A stretch of 64,000 nt of DNA from Phoronis australis. Lineage: Eukaryota > Phoronida > Phoronidae. Below the pieces are notes generated by a model. That model did no database searches and was not told the origin of the DNA. It saw only the letters and a list, made by a program, of their open reading frames with translations. The translations under genes were made by a program, and so were the position numbers. Below are positions 23,311 through 34,179 of the stretch, in pieces. The stretch covers positions 47,421-111,420 of the forward strand of contig NMRA01000877.1 of NCBI GenBank assembly GCA_002633005.1. The letters run 5' to 3'. Every line of letters starts with the position of its first letter. The stretch's first letter is position 1.

Positions 23311-23319
23311 TTTTGAGCC

Positions 23320-23900
23320 CCAGAAAGTTCAACATGGTTCTTGAAAAATAACTGAGTTTACCTTTCTGGAAGTGTTCCTAAATGGAAATGATGAGATAAA
23401 GTGAATAAATTTGTTGAGGAATCGATTAGGTCATGATTTGTAAGTGTGACGCTGAAAGTGCACTTTAAGGATTTTTCCACGGGAGAAAGTGACAAGGCAG
23501 TAAATTAAAAAATACATTTTCGCACGTTTATCACAAAAATATATAACGTACACTCCAAGTTGAAAGCAGAATTTATTAGCAAACAAATTGATATTAATAT
23601 CATTAAAATCAGTTCAATTACAGCCATTTAGCAGCTCAAAGTTTATTCCCTAACTATAAGTGACAAGAATTTACCAGAGAGTGAAAAGTGTGTGAATGCT
23701 GGCATTATTTTGATTTTTAAAAATATTTGTTAATGCCCCCGTTAGCTGTTATGGATATAAGAGAAAGAAGAAAGTCTAAATATTTGGATGGCATACTTCT
23801 CATTTTCCACCACTTTGTATGCTAATAGATATGAGCTTGTGAAAATCATGAAAAATGTCAAAATTTAGCTCTTGCTGAATTTTGTCCATATAGTCACAGT
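23320..23900 (+). repeat. Repeat H, copy 1
   Basis: It matches the reverse complement of 60690-61190 (shared catggttcttgaaaaa, tcNtaaatggaaatg-tgagat, ccatttagNagct, gtNacaagaatttac, ccaccacNNNgt, aaaaatgNcaaaattt). Overall identity by eye is moderate, and both copies have indels in any reading frame. It lies directly upstream of the DDE_4 fragment at 24480, so it may be the left part of that transposon. Confidence 0.6.
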
Positions 23901-24479
23901 GGTTTGGTTTGCTTTGTTTTGTAGACGTAGTGACATACGATTAATAGCTAGATTAAGGTCGAGCCAAAATTCTTACAAAATCACAAACTTCAATTCAATT
24001 TTATTGTAAACGACTGCGAATTCAATCACATGAATTCCATTGAATTCAACCTTTTCATTGGGCCAAACCCCTCGATTCTTGTGTTAAACTGTCGCAGTAC
24101 CAGGGCCGATCAACAAAAACTTGTCAAGTTAGGTCCGGCTCGTTTCGTAGCAAAAATCAGACTTGTATGGCTGGTATACGCGATTTAGCTTGCATAAAAT
24201 ACAGCAAGTTACTTTCAAATTCAAACATTTTCTCGAAATGTGCGAAATAAAAACCAAAGTTAACCTTCGTTATTATAGACAGATTCCATTACGGAAACAG
24301 CCGAATTCCTGGGGAGCGCTTTATTGAGGTCACGCCATTACAAGCATGTCAGACTAAACACTGCAGTCAGTACAGTCTGTCTGTAAAACAAGCCATCTGA
24401 GCTTGTGTGCCTGCTTGTGTTATGTATTTGGTAGCAGATCAGCTGATTTGAAATCATTGATAGGGGGTGAAACCTAAAG

Positions 24480-24758
24480 CCAGTACAAATCACACCATAC
24501 TGCAAAGTAGGCTATAACGTTGTAATTACACCAAAAATGGGCACACCATGTACGTATCTATAGCATTTGGGGGACAGCCGTAGTGACAAATACATTGTTC
24601 AAAAATCTGGATATCTGGAATACCTTTTACCCAATTAAGACAAAGTTATGGCAGATAGAGGTTTCACTATTGATGAACTCCTGCTTCCAAGACACGTTAA
24701 GTTAAACCCACCAGCTTTCACTAAGGGCAAATCGCACCTTATAGTCAAAAAGATCTGA
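24480..24758 (+). pseudogene. DDE_4-type transposase fragment (Harbinger/ISL2EU-like)
   Basis: Frame 24576-24758 reads SRSDKYIVQKSGYLEYLLPN, a TAA stop, then DKVMADRGFTIDELL, then LNPPAFTKGKSHL. This order (SDK, MADRGF with the second catalytic Asp, then L-N-x-P-x-F-x-K-G-x-x-L) is the signature of DDE_Tnp_4 transposases. Upstream, in shifted frames, are HHTAK and VVITPKMG, matching the usual HNTxK...ITPxG block, then AFGG before SRSD. The N-terminal Asp region and the final Glu are not present. In-frame stops and at least two frameshifts show it is dead. Proteins of this type often carry an N-terminal THAP domain, but none was found joined to it here. Confidence 0.78.
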
Positions 24759-25585
24759 CAAAAACACGGCGCATTTCCACAGTAAGTATCCATTTGGAGC
24801 GAGCAATATGAAGACTTGAAATTTTAAAAAAATTGAATACCAGTATTCCAGTGTAAAGCACAGAATCAGTGGATAACTATACTTGATTTGCTGTGCTTGG
24901 CTTGTGAACCTATGTGCTGATCTAATCAGAGATCAAAGTTTGGAAGACATGGACTAACTTCCAGTTTTTATGTTGCCCATTCCAAGTGGTAACATGTACT
25001 GTTTCAAGAAATTTCTGACACTAAAATGTACTTAACCGTGCAACAGTTTGCTCCACAAAGCTTTCACTGTTTAGCACGTCTACGTCATAATAAAGTCATT
25101 GTCATCGCGAACTTTAAAATTAGCGCGTACTGGCAAACTGCATACAACCTGTTGGCACCTGTGAAACAGGCGGTTAAAACATGACACTTCGAAACAATGG
25201 CCAACGCACCTTTAAAATTTGAAGCTATTGTCGACATGTTTCACACGTACGTCTTGCTTATACATGTAGTTATACCGCTACACTCTATATGTACTTTGAA
25301 CTGACAAATCCTTATATGAATATACATGTATAGCACATGAAATCAGATATGCCAATTCCAATTTTTGGTTGAAACAAAAGAACGAATGGAATCCATCTCA
25401 CACCTATCTGGCTTACACGCGCCACACTTTGTTTGTACTTTGAACTTAACAGTACCCTGGTATTGTACAATGTCTCCTGTTTATCCAGATACTAACAAAC
25501 CCAGCATTTATTTTAAACCATACAGTAGAATTGCTAGGTATAAAAATGGTCGTCAATTTCAAGGTGCACCGCCACTTCCCCATTA
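24759..25585. other. No gene seen
   Basis: Unassigned AT-rich sequence with several acatgta strings. The 84-codon frame at 25365 has no ATG, domain or splice context. Confidence 0.5.
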
Positions 25586-25715
25586 CGGTGCTGTAGTGGG
25601 GCGTAGGCACACGTAGGCGCAGCCAACCACAATTGGGCAGTTATGTTCAGTGCTCAAGGTGATACGGTGGGCTTTGGGCGCCTATACATACCTCTATTTT
25701 TACAATTACAGCACT
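25586..25715 (+). mobile_element. MITE, family K, copy 1
   Basis: Bounded by cggtgctgtagtgggg at the left and attacagcactg at the right (inverted ends). The interior (gcgtaggc-cacg-aggcgcagccaaccac, gttcagtgctca, ggtgggctttgg-cgcct) matches the reverse complement of 31260-31423. No coding sequence. The ends CAGTGCTGTAGTGG suggest a hAT-type MITE, but no target duplication was confirmed. Confidence 0.7.
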
Positions 25716-26727
25716 GTTCCCTAACCAAATATAGGGCCGTGCCCTACGGGATAATGGCTGATGAAGTCTAATGAGTTAGCCGTGTCTGCTACAATGTACT
25801 ATTGTATGCTGAGTTAAGCGATCAGAGATTATTACTCCGTAGCACCCCCTGTCGGAGGTAATACAGAAATAAAACATCAAATAATTGTTTGGCCTTTCGC
25901 TGTGGCAGTGTTGTGGGTCATGATACATCGCAGAAGTGCTAAACAGGCACATCGATAAAGTTATTAAAACTATCGATAGAGTTAATACGTCTATCGACGT
26001 CGATAGCAATGGAGAAAAAAGTTGACAAGAGAGCGCCACTATGAAAATCCAGACAGTATCTCAGTGCCCATCGTGAAAGTTCATTACGTAACAGCGCTAC
26101 TATGCGCCAGTCAACCCATTGTAACATAAATACTTCCCTTACTGTTACAACACAAGGTCTTCCCACCGGTTTGGTCACAAAAGCATCGACATCAAGTTGA
26201 ACTCACGAATAAATAAAATGTCTGAATAGCTCAGCTCAGTGGACATCATTTGATGAGTGAAGTGTTGCGTCGTCTACACTGAATTGTGAACCCTTCCTAG
26301 GCGAAACGTAAGGGGCGGCGTGGAGTTGGTGGTGAGCGACTAATCGGAACGTGGATTCGGGTGCACGTTGATGACTGTTCTACCTAAATGGGAATTGTGT
26401 TTTGCAACAGTATACGATCTGTATTGGAAATTTGTCCAAACGAATAATAATATTGGTGGTCCTGGAACCAAGTGGGTGGATTATTTGACGTTACTCAATG
26501 ATCCCCGCCCACTCGCTTTGTGGACAAATTTGAGGGAGAGTTACGTAACACCACAGAAAACTCGATGGTTTAAACTGTCACCATAGAACATCAGGTCCAA
26601 CAGCACCGAAACACGGGCCTGTCTGGAACACAAATTACTATAACAAAAACAAATCATTCAAAGACTGCGAAAACTAAAGCAGGTGGCTTGCTTTTCAACT
26701 CGCCATACCGCCAGGACTCGTTGCAAG
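25716..26727. other. 5' flank and probable 5' UTR of the MFSD4B-like gene
   Basis: No other gene is recognised here. If the first exon call at 26728 is right, the promoter and 5' UTR must lie in this stretch. The last in-frame stop upstream of the ATG is the TAA at 26641. No clear TATA element was identified. The short frames at 26368-26586 and 25776-26178 have no coding support. Confidence 0.35.
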
Positions 26728-26874
26728 ATGACACTAAAATGGAGAAAATTTGCGACCTGTTTAAGAGGGTACACCAGACGGTCTACAGAAGAGGCTTCGC
26801 CAAAGTTGCCATCGAAAATTCGAAATTACTTTGTTTGCAAAACTTTGGTGATGGCGCTTGCTTACTTCTTTATG
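26728..26874 (+). CDS. MFSD4B-like: Putative exon 1 of the MFSD4B/NaGLT1-like transporter
   Basis: 49 codons from ATG 26728 to the donor ATG|GTGAGT at 26874/26875. The start has purine at -3 (CAAGATGA) and is the first ATG after the in-frame TAA at 26641; the frame is open further up only from a non-ATG codon. It encodes a basic cytoplasmic tail (MTLKWRKF..., then SPKLPSKIRNY) and the start of a membrane helix (CKTLVMALAYFFM). The donor is in phase 0 and exon 2 starts in phase 0. The joined helix CKTLVMALAYFFM-GCQHTNLS has the length and character of transmembrane span 1 in this family, which the downstream exons lack. With this exon the total is 1581 nt, 526 residues plus stop. The alternative is a missing exon closer to 53481 and a chance frame here. 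cDNA would decide. Confidence 0.62.
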
Positions 26875-28985
26875 GTGAGTCTTTTTATTAATTCGATTCC
26901 TGAAAGTTGTAAAATTTATGACTACGTTCTTGAAAGGCAAGTGCTATCTAATATAAATTTAAACTATGCAAATTGTAGTTTTGATGTCCAAGGTATTTTT
27001 TTATGCTTTCCGCATGTCAAAATTTACTTTCAGAACTGATTACAAATAATCATCAAATCTCTGAATTGTATTACGTGACTGATACAAGTCAGGGATCCGT
27101 TCGAAGAAACTGGCGGAAGTTCATTTTTGACTAAAGTCTAAGATTTGTTGTTTTAACGTCCAAACTTTAAAACTTGCTTATCGTGTACATTTTTTGGAAA
27201 AACGTATATGGAAAAACTTAAGACAAACTTAAGATCTCTTTCTTGAAAGGGTCTTGACACCTACATGAAAGTTACATTAAAATTTATTAAAAATTTAGAT
27301 ATCTCTTAGCTAAATCAGTTTTCGTGGAACGGACGCCATAGCAACAGCCCGGAAGTACTCACAAATTTATTTGAAATCGTTTCGAATGTTTGGACAGGCC
27401 TAATTGTTTCGAATGTCTGAACAATAGTCGAGGAAGGATCTTCTGTTGGTCATCAAATGACTTAGCAAACGAACAGAGCCCCATCAACTACCTCTGATCT
27501 TTTTTCCTTCTACCGTGTGACACTGACACTTAAAAAGCGCTCGTGATTACACTGTTGTATTCTTATTGAAATGACAAAGGCAAGAAATTCAATTTCGATG
27601 TTAAACAGTGTCATGCCATCTCGGAATGCACTGAGTTGCCTCAAACCATTTACTCGATGGAGTGCACACACAATACTTGTAGGTGTTAGTGCAATTATCT
27701 AACAGACTACCTGGTCGTCTTTAGAGTTGGTACCAATAACCTACTGTAGCGGGTGCAATATATAATAGGTGTTAGTTTCAAGGTTCAATGATTCAACTCA
27801 ACTTCAGTTCTTAAAATTGAGATAATGGTCAATATTTATTGCCGATTTTTCAATTTCACTTGATGCGTGTTATTTATACAACGTTTCCGTATTTCGAGTT
27901 TTGATATTTCTAGACTAAAAACCATGGAATATTGAATCAATATTGGAAATCACGCTTCCAGTCTGAAATTAGTGCCTGTACACTATGGTTCATGCCACAA
28001 AACAATATTTCAACCAAAGGCAATTATGTAATTAGGCAGCAAATTGATTGAACGGTGATACACCATTCGCGACCAAGACTGGTGGTACTGTATTATTCCG
28101 TCACCAGAATTTCTATTTCGAGGTCGGCGTTAACGTGGGTGTACCACATATTGCCTCGATGATATGTAATTCCCCATACCCAACACCATCAACAGGTGTT
28201 CATTTAGTGTTTGGCAAAGAATCTCATCAATGTCGGGATCTCAACTTCAATGAAACAGACTATTGATTGAATGCTTCATGACTCCTCCTAGACGGTTTTA
28301 ATTTAACTTGAACATTGCGCCCTCGTATGAGCAAAATCCTGAATTAAATCACATTTCATAAGTGGAACTGGAAATCTGCACACGGAGCTGATATTGTAAC
28401 GTAGTTGCACAAGACCACTGACTTGGTGCAACAATCTACGAAACATCATAGAATGGTTTATAAAATAGAAAGTTGTAATGCAAAAACCTTGCAACCTCCT
28501 TGCCGAGAACAGTCAATATCTACCGGTAGCCCGAGAAAAGGACATTTAAGTTCTCACTTTTTGCTTTGAACACAGATTTTTAGCTGTGCTCCGCCAATTA
28601 TTGTCTGAGCTGATTTAATTGTTCCCAGCAGTAATATTTGAGCTGATTTATGTCGTTACTACAAGTACGTAAATCTGCTTAAATGACCAAATTGCATATC
28701 TGTCTAGTGTCACTTGTCGCTCTAGTCCCGGCGGCTGGCGACTGGTCTTTCACTTAAGCAGAATATTGCAAAAACGGGTGATGAGGCTAAATCTCTCGAG
28801 ATCATATCGGTTCGTATCTGTGCCAAATAAACCGCGGAAAACTGTTCGTTATTGTTGTAATTTGACTGAGTTTCGTACCAGTTAGGATTGTATTCTTAAA
28901 AATGGTAAATGTAATTCTTGTAGCTGAGAAAAAGCGTATTTGTCGACTCGTTTATGTATCAAAATACAGACTTATCACCCATGTC
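26875..28985. other. No further gene seen (5' part of inferred intron)
   Basis: AT-rich sequence without a repeat copy or exon that I can support. Confidence 0.5.
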
Positions 28986-30573
28986 CAGGGCCGTAGGAAG
29001 CGGGGAGCCNAGAAAAGAAAGACTGCTAAATGCGGATAAGAGAGAAAAATCAAGTGAAACATTTATCAACTCTGTATCAGTGCATGCTTTACCTTTGGGG
29101 ACCCTGTTGTTGGGTCTCCGCTTTCACAGCACAGGTCGTCTAAACGAACTTTAAAACGTGCGCGTAAGGATTCGTGCATTATATTTCGAAAAATCGAAAA
29201 AACTTGTAAAGCGAAGCTTTTGCGGAGCGTATTAATTTACTTGTTTTTTAAATTCCATGAGTCAAACTTTTGCGACTGCGAAACCATATTTTTCCAGAGG
29301 CCCCTCTCTGGCAAGGGATAGCGGAAACAACTGTCGCTTTTTTCTCGGATTGTGTATCACTTGATGCCCTGACAGATATCATCAATTGCTGCACATTTCT
29401 TGAGTTTTTAAAATATTAATCAGTTGATATTGAGGGGCCCCACCCTTCAAGGAGGCCATTGATGACATTCAAGTGGCCTCTCTTTTTATGTTTTATTGAC
29501 AAATTCTTAAGGGTTCGTTCAGTGATAGAGGGCCCAATGTTGGACTTGATTACGTCTAGTTTCCTGTTTTTGTGAAACCGTTCAACTGACTTTCATGTAG
29601 AAGACGGTCACTTCCTGCACCGTCTTGTGAGCACACGACAGTGGAATGAACTGTCACTCTTTTCCAAGCTTAATGATGTTTAGTCTTTCATAAATTAGTT
29701 GTCCAATTTCAGACGGTACCCTCTCTCGGTGGAGCAGTTTGGAGAACGGTCCCCTTTTCCCTCTATACATGAAATCCGACCTCATGGGTGGCGCGGGCAT
29801 TGAAAAAAGTGGGGGGCTAAAGCCCCCCAGTCCCTTGTGATGCACCACCCATAGACCATGGTCGGCCCAGCACTAAAAAAGTGGTGGGCTATAGCCCCCA
29901 CCCGCCTTTGGTGCGCCGCCCATGGACACTGCCAAGTATTCTCGAGCGAAGTTGACATTCTAAATTCATAAGAAACGCAAACATTCGTGCATGGCGCAGC
30001 AGTATCAAGACATTCGAGCCAAACAACCAAAAAATGTGAAAAAACACAATAGGATTGACCGCCATTGAAAGGGTGGAGTTTTGAAGAACGTGAATACCCT
30101 ATTTGTTATATACACAAAAGGACTATTTCCGATGATATTTATAGAATGATTAGAAAACGGACAGTGGCCGCACAAATAAAAGAAGTTTATATGAACTCGG
30201 CGTTTCGTCTTTTCATCAGGAAATGTACAGTTGGACAACACGTGTCGATTACCATTGAAGTCACATCCATGTGGTGAAATGAGAGTGATTGCTTGCCCGT
30301 TATCTAATCGTACTATGGCCAAAGATGATGTAATTATAGAATAATGTTACTGTTTCCCATAGTATCATAAAAATAATATCTCTTTTGAAAATTGTTACTA
30401 TGAGTTGTTTGTAAGGAATTTACACACGTGGAAAACACTGCTGTCGAGGCTACTATAGGGGTGAACGAGAGTATTGAAGTACTCTCAATAATAAGCAAAT
30501 ATTTCAACGTTTTTGAGGGGACAAGTTAAACTCGTCAACCGTTATGGTACCTCGGAAATGAGCAAAATTAACC
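28986..30573 (+). repeat. Interspersed repeat B, copy 2
   Basis: Second copy of the unit at 1876-3217, same orientation. It has a single N at 29010, where about 90 bp present in copy 1 are missing. It also contains a 143-bp palindromic insertion at 29783-29925 that copy 1 lacks, and about 100 bp more near 30135-30300. No coding frame was recognised. Confidence 0.75.
29783..29925. mobile_element. Two adjacent palindromic MITE units, family I, copies 2a and 2b
   Basis: Unit a (29783-29853) runs from catgggtggcgc to gcaccacccatag, around ggggggctaaagcccccc. Unit b (29856-29925) runs from catggtcggcccagcact to ggtgcgccgcccatgg, around gtgggctatagcccccac. Repeat B copy 1 shows the empty site: gtaaatccaacgctgccaagtat at about 2735-2757, compared with gaaatccgac[insert]cactgccaagtat here. 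Confidence 0.8.
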
Positions 30574-31259
30574 GCACTGCGAATGGCCTATCTCCCATTT
30601 TCCACCAACTACCCGCCAAATATCTGCAAACATGGTTGCAGAAATTGCTTATAACTTTCCGTTTTGATTAACAAATTCGTTGATTTCTGATTTACATGTT
30701 TATGTAGCTCCAAAAACCGACAGGTTAATAGATGATTTTTGGCAATTAGAAGCTTATCTTTTCTTTAAGAAATGATGACGATTCATGGAATTACGTTGAA
30801 GCCTGGACTATGGAAAACACTCTATAATCAGATCCCCAAATAGTAAAGTGCATTTGGACCCTTTTTGCCTATCTAAAATAACTCTCAAAGACATTGATGA
30901 AATTTGGGCACTTCCCAAAAGTTTACTCACAATTCAAATGACAATAAATACATTACTTTTTGACTTAGGTACAAGTTTTGTTGTTTAAACTCGCTAACAG
31001 AGGATCAAAAGAGAATTAAGTCATTAAATCAAGGTAAATGCTGTGCTCATGAATTTGATTGTTGGTTTCTGATTTACATCCATGAAAGTGGACTGATTGG
31101 CGGATATTTTTTGACAATTTCGGACAGCTCTACAAATTGTCCCAAAATGCTCTCACAATTCAAATGACTTATGAGCTAGATTACTGGGTTTAAGTTTACA
31201 AACCGTAGATCGAAAAAGACGCTTAAGTACTTAAATAAATAAAATCTAACTCATTGGTC
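30574..31259. other. No gene seen
   Basis: AT-rich, no supported feature. Confidence 0.5.
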
Positions 31260-31423
31260 CAGTGCTGTAGTGGTAAAATTAGCGGTAAGTAGGCGTCCAA
31301 AGCCCACCTTATCATTTTGAGCACTGAACGTACATTTGTAACTTACGATGCGTAGCCGCTACGTACAAATGCCAAAAGGTGGTTGGCTGCGCCTGCGTGC
31401 GCCTACGCCCCACCAGAGCACTG
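31260..31423 (-). mobile_element. MITE, family K, copy 2
   Basis: Left end cagtgctgtagtgg and right end ccaccagagcactg are inverted repeats of each other. The interior matches the reverse complement of 25586-25715 and has about 35 bp more in the middle, around a small palindrome (cgatgcgtagccgctacgta). Confidence 0.75.
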
Positions 31424-31554
31424 CATAGGCCATCAACTTGGAAAGGTTCTCTTTGCAGTTCTATGATGTTTTTAGTTTCCAGTAGTATTGAACATTGAAT
31501 TTCTGTTCTTCAAAACTGAATAGTTTGCATTAACCACAAACACGGCATGGGCGC

Positions 31555-31640
31555 ACCCAGCCTAACATTTTTGAGGCTGTGGACCTTTTACTAAAGGAAA
31601 GAAAAAAAAACGGAATACGGGGTACGTTCAGGGCTATGAA
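31555..31640 (+). repeat. Short repeat G, copy 2
   Basis: Shares tttttgaggctgtggacctt, ttactaaa and acggggtacgttca-ggctatgaatt with 44770-44880. It runs up to a single N at 31657 that sits in a palindrome (cataccccaaa-N-ggggtatg). Confidence 0.55.
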
Positions 31641-31659
31641 TTACGCATACCCCAAANGG

Positions 31660-32764
31660 GTATGCCCATGCACGGATCATGCAATGACTGGCACACCCAC
31701 GTTAAAAATAAGGTGTGACCATGCAGTAAGCCTGCGTAGAATATCAGTTACCGACGGGAGCTCAATTTGAACTCCAGACGTTGAAGTGAGTACAATTTGG
31801 GACACACTCTGTATCATTTCCCCCAGTAACCAGAATGTGGACTCTCTACCAGCTGTGCTTCATCTAGGGATTCTGAGACATCCACAAATGCACTCATACC
31901 AGACACCTCGGGACCTCACCTTTTCAAAAAATACTTTAAAGACTGGCTATAAGAAAAAGAAGTTTTCTCTAAACTGGATCATAAAACAAACATTGACCCT
32001 CTGGGTCGGACCCAGAGCAGAGGAACAGGCATGAATAATACAACTTTAGTTACTTCTGTTCAAGCAGCTTCCAGCTACCCGTCAGTACGCTGGCCCTAGA
32101 CCCATTCTTACTCTCCGTGAAACTTTGTTGGTTCACGGTTACTCAAATCCTGATGGCTGCATACCCGGTATTACCTGTGTTGTCCTGTTGTTCGTCCGCG
32201 TGATAGCCATTCCTGTTTTACCCCCATAAAATGTGACCAAGCAACACGCATATTCGCCCGGTCACTGATGTGCTCCATCTGGCTAAAACATTAACAGTCC
32301 GTAACTAGTGAACCTGTATTGTAGTTAGAACAAAATATTGAAAGCCTCATCCTCGAAACCATGCAGGGACCACTATATCCGACCAGTTTCCAGAATAGTT
32401 AAGTGTGAAAAGAAAATTGAACTCTGAAGTCGACGATCGAGTCAATAAGACTCACACCAAGACTCAAGTTGTCCCGGTCTAAGCGGTCCCAATGTGCCGT
32501 GGCTCATAAGGGGTCGAAAATCACCACTTTACCCTCAGAACCTTCATCAACTCGCTTTTTGTGCTGGTTCAACCCGCGTACATGCGCCCATGGCTGGTTC
32601 GGGGATTCGGGTTGATTTGAATCGGCCTTTACAACAAGTGTTTCGTAACATTCGGAAACTTGATACTGCCTAAACCACCGTGTTTACAAAAGAGCCATCT
32701 ATCACGCTAAATGACAGAAGTGAACTTGGCTATTACTGTAAACCCCACATTAGTAAGATAATAC
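31660..32764. other. No gene seen
   Basis: No supported coding or RNA feature. The 82-codon frame at 31786 starts at a non-ATG codon and matches nothing known. Confidence 0.5.
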
Positions 32765-32917
32765 CATGGGAGACGCACCATAGGGGACTGGTGGACTACA
32801 GGTTGTATAGCCCAGTCCACGTTTTACAGTGATACGGGGCTCATGGTCTATAGGCGGTGGACTACAAGGGGACCAGGGGAAGTTAAGCCCCACTTTTTCA
32901 GTGCTGCGCCGCCCATA
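32765..32917. mobile_element. Palindromic MITE, family I, copy 3
   Basis: Starts catgggagacgcacca and ends agtgctgcgccgcccat. It contains two internal, partly repeated blocks (ggtggactaca at about 32790 and 32863) and the ttaagccccactttttcagtgc block shared with the other family I copies. It looks like two units fused. Confidence 0.65.
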
Positions 32918-33413
32918 CACGCGAGTGTCGGCCTACGTAGTAAACGCCAACCCTAGATAAAGCCGCGTTGCTAGTTCAGCTAAACGACATATAAACTCCA
33001 CCCACAGTTAATCACGTGATTCTGGGCATTCGGGAAGACTAGACGAGGTCGCTAAAACTGAAGTAATTTCTACACAGCACAATAACCAAATTCATCATAT
33101 GCTGAAATTATAAAAGTTTTGAAATGATACCGAATGCGCACTTCTCGACCGCCGCCGTGTGCCATTTTCGTGTGTTGCGATTTTGGAGTTAATTTCAATT
33201 TTGAATATCGACTTTTCGATGAGTGTACCTGTTGCTATGAAATTTTGAGGACTTGATACGATAAGAAGGATGGAACACTGTGTGGTATAACGTTATGTTC
33301 TGCGGCCGACAGATGACGCGCACGCGATAGTAAATAAACAACATACGAATACTTGAACGAATAGCTTGTGTTTATGAATTTGCGGCGTTGTGATTAACAA
33401 ACAATAGATTACA

Positions 33414-33430
33414 TTAAAGGAGAATGCCGC
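33414..33430 (+). mobile_element. Kolobok/T2-like terminus running into the assembly gap
   Basis: TTAA followed by AGGAGAATGCCGC, matching the left end of the complete element at 11789. The next base is the start of the N run, so the body of this copy is not visible. Confidence 0.65.
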
Positions 33431-34179
33431 NNNNNNNNNNNNNNNNNNNNNNNNNNNNNNNNNNNNNNNNNNNNNNNNNNNNNNNNNNNNNNNNNNNNNN
33501 NNNNNNNNNNNNNNNNNNNNNNNNNNNNNNNNNNNNNNNNNNNNNNNNNNNNNNNNNNNNNNNNNNNNNNNNNNNNNNNNNNNNNNNNNNNNNNNNNNNN
33601 NNNNNNNNNNNNNNNNNNNNNNNNNNNNNNNNNNNNNNNNNNNNNNNNNNNNNNNNNNNNNNNNNNNNNNNNNNNNNNNNNNNNNNNNNNNNNNNNNNNN
33701 NNNNNNNNNNNNNNNNNNNNNNNNNNNNNNNNNNNNNNNNNNNNNNNNNNNNNNNNNNNNNNNNNNNNNNNNNNNNNNNNNNNNNNNNNNNNNNNNNNNN
33801 NNNNNNNNNNNNNNNNNNNNNNNNNNNNNNNNNNNNNNNNNNNNNNNNNNNNNNNNNNNNNNNNNNNNNNNNNNNNNNNNNNNNNNNNNNNNNNNNNNNN
33901 NNNNNNNNNNNNNNNNNNNNNNNNNNNNNNNNNNNNNNNNNNNNNNNNNNNNNNNNNNNNNNNNNNNNNNNNNNNNNNNNNNNNNNNNNNNNNNNNNNNN
34001 NNNNNNNNNNNNNNNNNNNNNNNNNNNNNNNNNNNNNNNNNNNNNNNNNNNNNNNNNNNNNNNNNNNNNNNNNNNNNNNNNNNNNNNNNNNNNNNNNNNN
34101 NNNNNNNNNNNNNNNNNNNNNNNNNNNNNNNNNNNNNNNNNNNNNNNNNNNNNNNNNNNNNNNNNNNNNNNNNNNNNNN
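33431..34179. other. Assembly gap, 749 N
   Basis: Unsequenced bases. Frames that translate through it have no meaning. It starts 13 bases inside a transposon end, so the gap is probably repeat-induced. Further single Ns at 29010, 31657 and 42489 also sit at repeat borders. Confidence 0.98.

Noticed and set aside
26683-26727. Longer N-terminus for the transporter starting at 26683
   Set aside because: The codon there is GTG. The first ATG, at 26728, has better context for an animal gene.
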